Positions 62,276 to 64,000 of a stretch of DNA of 64,000 bases are shown here, in pieces (the first letter of the stretch is position 1; every line of letters starts with the position of its first letter). Location: contig DLCK01000052.1 in the NCBI GenBank assembly GCA_002480565.1, positions 49,272 to 113,271 of the forward strand. The letters run 5' to 3'. Below the pieces are notes generated by a model. It did not search any database. It worked only from the letters and a program-made list of their open reading frames with translations, and was not told where the DNA came from. The DNA is from Phycisphaerales bacterium UBA7800 (GTDB lineage Bacteria > Planctomycetota > Phycisphaerae > Phycisphaerales > Phycisphaeraceae). A program made the position numbers and the translations under genes.

Positions 62276-63640
62276 TTAGCGGAACAAAATCTGATCGCGA
62301 CGGCGGCCGACGCAGACCATCGGAATTTTTACGCCGATGTGTTGTTCAACGCAGTCCACGTACTTCATCGCTTCAGAAGGCAGTTGCGAATAGTTTCGGC
62401 AATCCCCCAAAGGCTGAGCAAATCCATCAAGCTCTTCATAGATCGGCTTGACGATTGCCAGATCATCAGCGTCTGCTGGCAGGGTGTTGTACTTCTTGCC
62501 GTTGAGTTCGTAACCAACACAAATTTTAAGTTTTTCAAGACCCGCCAGAACTGCCAGTCCGGTACAGGCGATGGCGGTTGCGCCGCTGAGTCGGGCTGCA
62601 TAACGGACCGAGACACAGTCCAGCCAACCCGTGCGACGGGGGCGACCGGTGGTGGTGCCGAACTCGTTACCTGCCACGCGAATCTTGTCCGCTTCGTCAC
62701 CGAAGAGTTCGGTGGGGAAGGGGCCTTCGCCGACGCGAGAGGTGTAGAGCTTGACGATGCCGACGATGTTTTTGATCGTGCCACCAGGCAGTGAGGTACC
62801 GGGGTAGATGCCCAGTGATGAACAGTTGCTGGAAGTCACGTAAGGATACGTGCCATGATCCATGTCAAGCATGACGGCGTTGGCACCTTCGCAGAGTATT
62901 TTCTTGCCGTCGGCCAGACCGCTGTGCAGCAGTTCATTGGTGTCGGTGATCATCGGGGCAAGGCGGTTACCTTGCTGGCAGAGGTCTTTGTAAATTTCGT
63001 CTGCTTTTAAGGGTTCAAACGGCACATTGCAATGCTCAGCAAGTGCTTTGAAGATGGTGTTCTTCACTTCGCAGATGTAGCCGACCTTGGCTTTGAGCTT
63101 GTCGAGCTTGAGCAGTTCGCCCATACGGATTGCCGTCGAGCGAAGCGCTTTGTCTGCATAGCAGGGGCCGATCCCTCGACCGGTTGTGCCGATGGCTTTG
63201 GACCCTTTGGAGGTGGCCATGGCATTGTCATAGAGTCCGTCTTGGACTTTGTGCCAAGGCATGACGATGTGTGCCCGGTCGGAGATACGCAGGTGGTCGG
63301 TGGTGACGCCGCGTTCGTTAAGCCCGTCGATTTCCTTGAGGATCTGGGCCGGGTCAATGACGACGCCGTTGCCGATGACGTTGATGGCGTTCATGCACAT
63401 GATGCCCGATGGGATCAGATGCAGGGCAAATTTCTGGTCACCGATGATGACGGTATGCCCAGCATTGGCACCGCCGTTGTAGCGGGCGACAATGTCATAA
63501 CGGGAGCCAAAGATATCGACGATCTGGCCTTTGCCTTCGTCTCCATATTGCAGGCCGATGATGGCAGCGTTTTCGGAGGTCAGGTCCAATTTAGCCAAAG
63601 CGTCGTTGAGTTGCGTGCTGGGCGGTGTCATCGTCATCAT
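62276..63640 (-). CDS. purA: Adenylosuccinate synthetase
   Basis: 454 aa. GDEGKGQIVD (P-loop-like GTP site), ARYNGGANAGHTV with the catalytic His, GTTGRGIGPCYADK, EGANAVMLDMDHGTYPYVTSSN, TTTGRPRRTGWLD and the C-terminal guanine-binding region. IMP + Asp + GTP to adenylosuccinate, in AMP synthesis. The GLQYGDEGKG wording replaces the usual GxxWGDEGKG Trp, a minor variation. Start may also be ATG two or four codons later. Confidence 0.96.
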   Translation of the reverse strand: MMTMTPPSTQLNDALAKLDLTSENAAIIGLQYGDEGKGQIVDIFGSRYDIVARYNGGANAGHTVIIGDQKFALHLIPSGIMCMNAINVIGNGVVIDPAQILKEIDGLNERGVTTDHLRISDRAHIVMPWHKVQDGLYDNAMATSKGSKAIGTTGRGIGPCYADKALRSTAIRMGELLKLDKLKAKVGYICEVKNTIFKALAEHCNVPFEPLKADEIYKDLCQQGNRLAPMITDTNELLHSGLADGKKILCEGANAVMLDMDHGTYPYVTSSNCSSLGIYPGTSLPGGTIKNIVGIVKLYTSRVGEGPFPTELFGDEADKIRVAGNEFGTTTGRPRRTGWLDCVSVRYAARLSGATAIACTGLAVLAGLEKLKICVGYELNGKKYNTLPADADDLAIVKPIYEELDGFAQPLGDCRNYSQLPSEAMKYVDCVEQHIGVKIPMVCVGRRRDQILFR

Positions 63641-63942
63641 GTTTCCAAAATTGCGAACAGAGTGTCATTAATGGCCGCCCCAATTCCGGGGCAGGGACAC
63701 AAAAGCATCATTGTAGCATGAGATAGGTGTTGTGTCTTTAGAAGATGGTCCAACAAGGTTATTGCGAGGGTATTTGTCAACAAATAATGGTCTGGCAGCA
63801 CTTTTAGGTGGTTTAAACAGTGTTGGGAATTAAAATCAAAATGTCATTCAACTTTTGTTTGTGTTCATTTTTGAAATGTTCTTGTCCATGCTGTGAGTGT
63901 CCACAGCATGCTTGTTCTATTCCCATTTTCCGGAGAAACACT
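63641..63942. other. Intergenic stretch with a perfect hairpin
   Basis: About 300 bases upstream of purA and of the edge gene. CATGCTGTG-AGTGTC-CACAGCATG (63887-63910) is a perfect 9-bp hairpin 33 bases before ATG 63943. AT-rich. No coding frame. Confidence 0.5.
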
Positions 63943-64000
63943 ATGGCTTATCACAAGATTCTTCTAGTTATGCCTATTTTTATTGTCCTTGCGATGGGTT
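63943..64000 (+). CDS. Exported or membrane protein, N-terminus only
   Basis: ATG 63943 with CGGAG upstream. MAYHKILLVMPIFIVLAMG is a signal peptide or membrane anchor; the gene leaves the window, so nothing more can be said. Confidence 0.55.
   Translation, partial: MAYHKILLVMPIFIVLAMG

Noticed and set aside
1..64000. CRISPR array or cas genes
   Set aside because: No series of regular direct repeats with unique spacers and no Cas-like protein was seen.

Overview
The window looks like chromosomal DNA of a planctomycete, most likely of the Phycisphaerae. This is inferred from gene content, not from a marker gene: three secreted pseudopilins of the planctomycete/Lentisphaerae/Verrucomicrobia type (FTLIELLVVIS N-terminus, two with a C-terminal H-X9-DG motif), several LacI-family regulators each next to a secreted glycan-active protein, HpnH of hopanoid synthesis, and base composition near half GC by eye. 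Housekeeping genes (pdxH, ftsW, purD, purA, uppS, xerD, hpf-ptsN-ptsH, ppx, two tRNAs) are interspersed with accessory glycan, metal and transport islands.

Layout. 1-5.2 kb: edge of an ABC exporter, pdxH, a PAS histidine kinase, an FtsW/RodA-type SEDS protein. 5.4-14 kb: secreted GH16 enzyme, purD, then glycan module 1 (LacI, divergent pseudopilin, 887-aa putative glycosidase). 14-19.8 kb: GT-C/TPR membrane protein, DUF502 protein, hpf-ptsN-ptsH (PTS-Ntr-like), elbB. 19.8-26.3 kb: a secreted unknown, a small protein, then glycan module 2 on the minus strand (LacI, pseudopilin, beta-rich secreted protein, GH99-like lipoprotein), headed by a perfect 22-bp palindrome. 26.5-31 kb: an RnfC/RnfD-like pair without other Rnf subunits, a small membrane protein, xerD, tRNA-Met and a coding remnant. 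31-42 kb: glycan module 3 (Na+/solute symporter, divergent LacI, pseudopilin, LamG protein, DHDPS/NAL-type lyase, two tandem BNR proteins, HpcH/HpaI aldolase, D-2-hydroxyacid dehydrogenase). 42-49.5 kb: gene debris and a CzcCBA-type heavy-metal efflux operon whose adaptor has a Cys/His-rich repeat region. 49.6-56.7 kb: tRNA-Pro, hpnH, ppx, and three tandem aspartyl-protease-like lipoproteins, one with both catalytic motifs altered. 56.8-61 kb: a sugar ABC importer operon (binding protein, an oversized permease, a normal permease, no ATPase). 61-64 kb: uppS, purA and the start of an exported protein.

The main pattern is that LacI regulator + pseudopilin + secreted glycan-active protein occurs three times in about 31 kb, with different enzymes each time. 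The three copies look like parallel, separately regulated polysaccharide-use modules in which the pseudopilin is a constant partner. Why a pseudopilin should be coupled to each catabolic locus is not known to me and is the best candidate here for an undescribed system. Secondary candidates are the two-gene RnfCD unit, the CHCC-repeat metal-efflux adaptor, and the protease-like lipoprotein triplet with a predicted inactive member.
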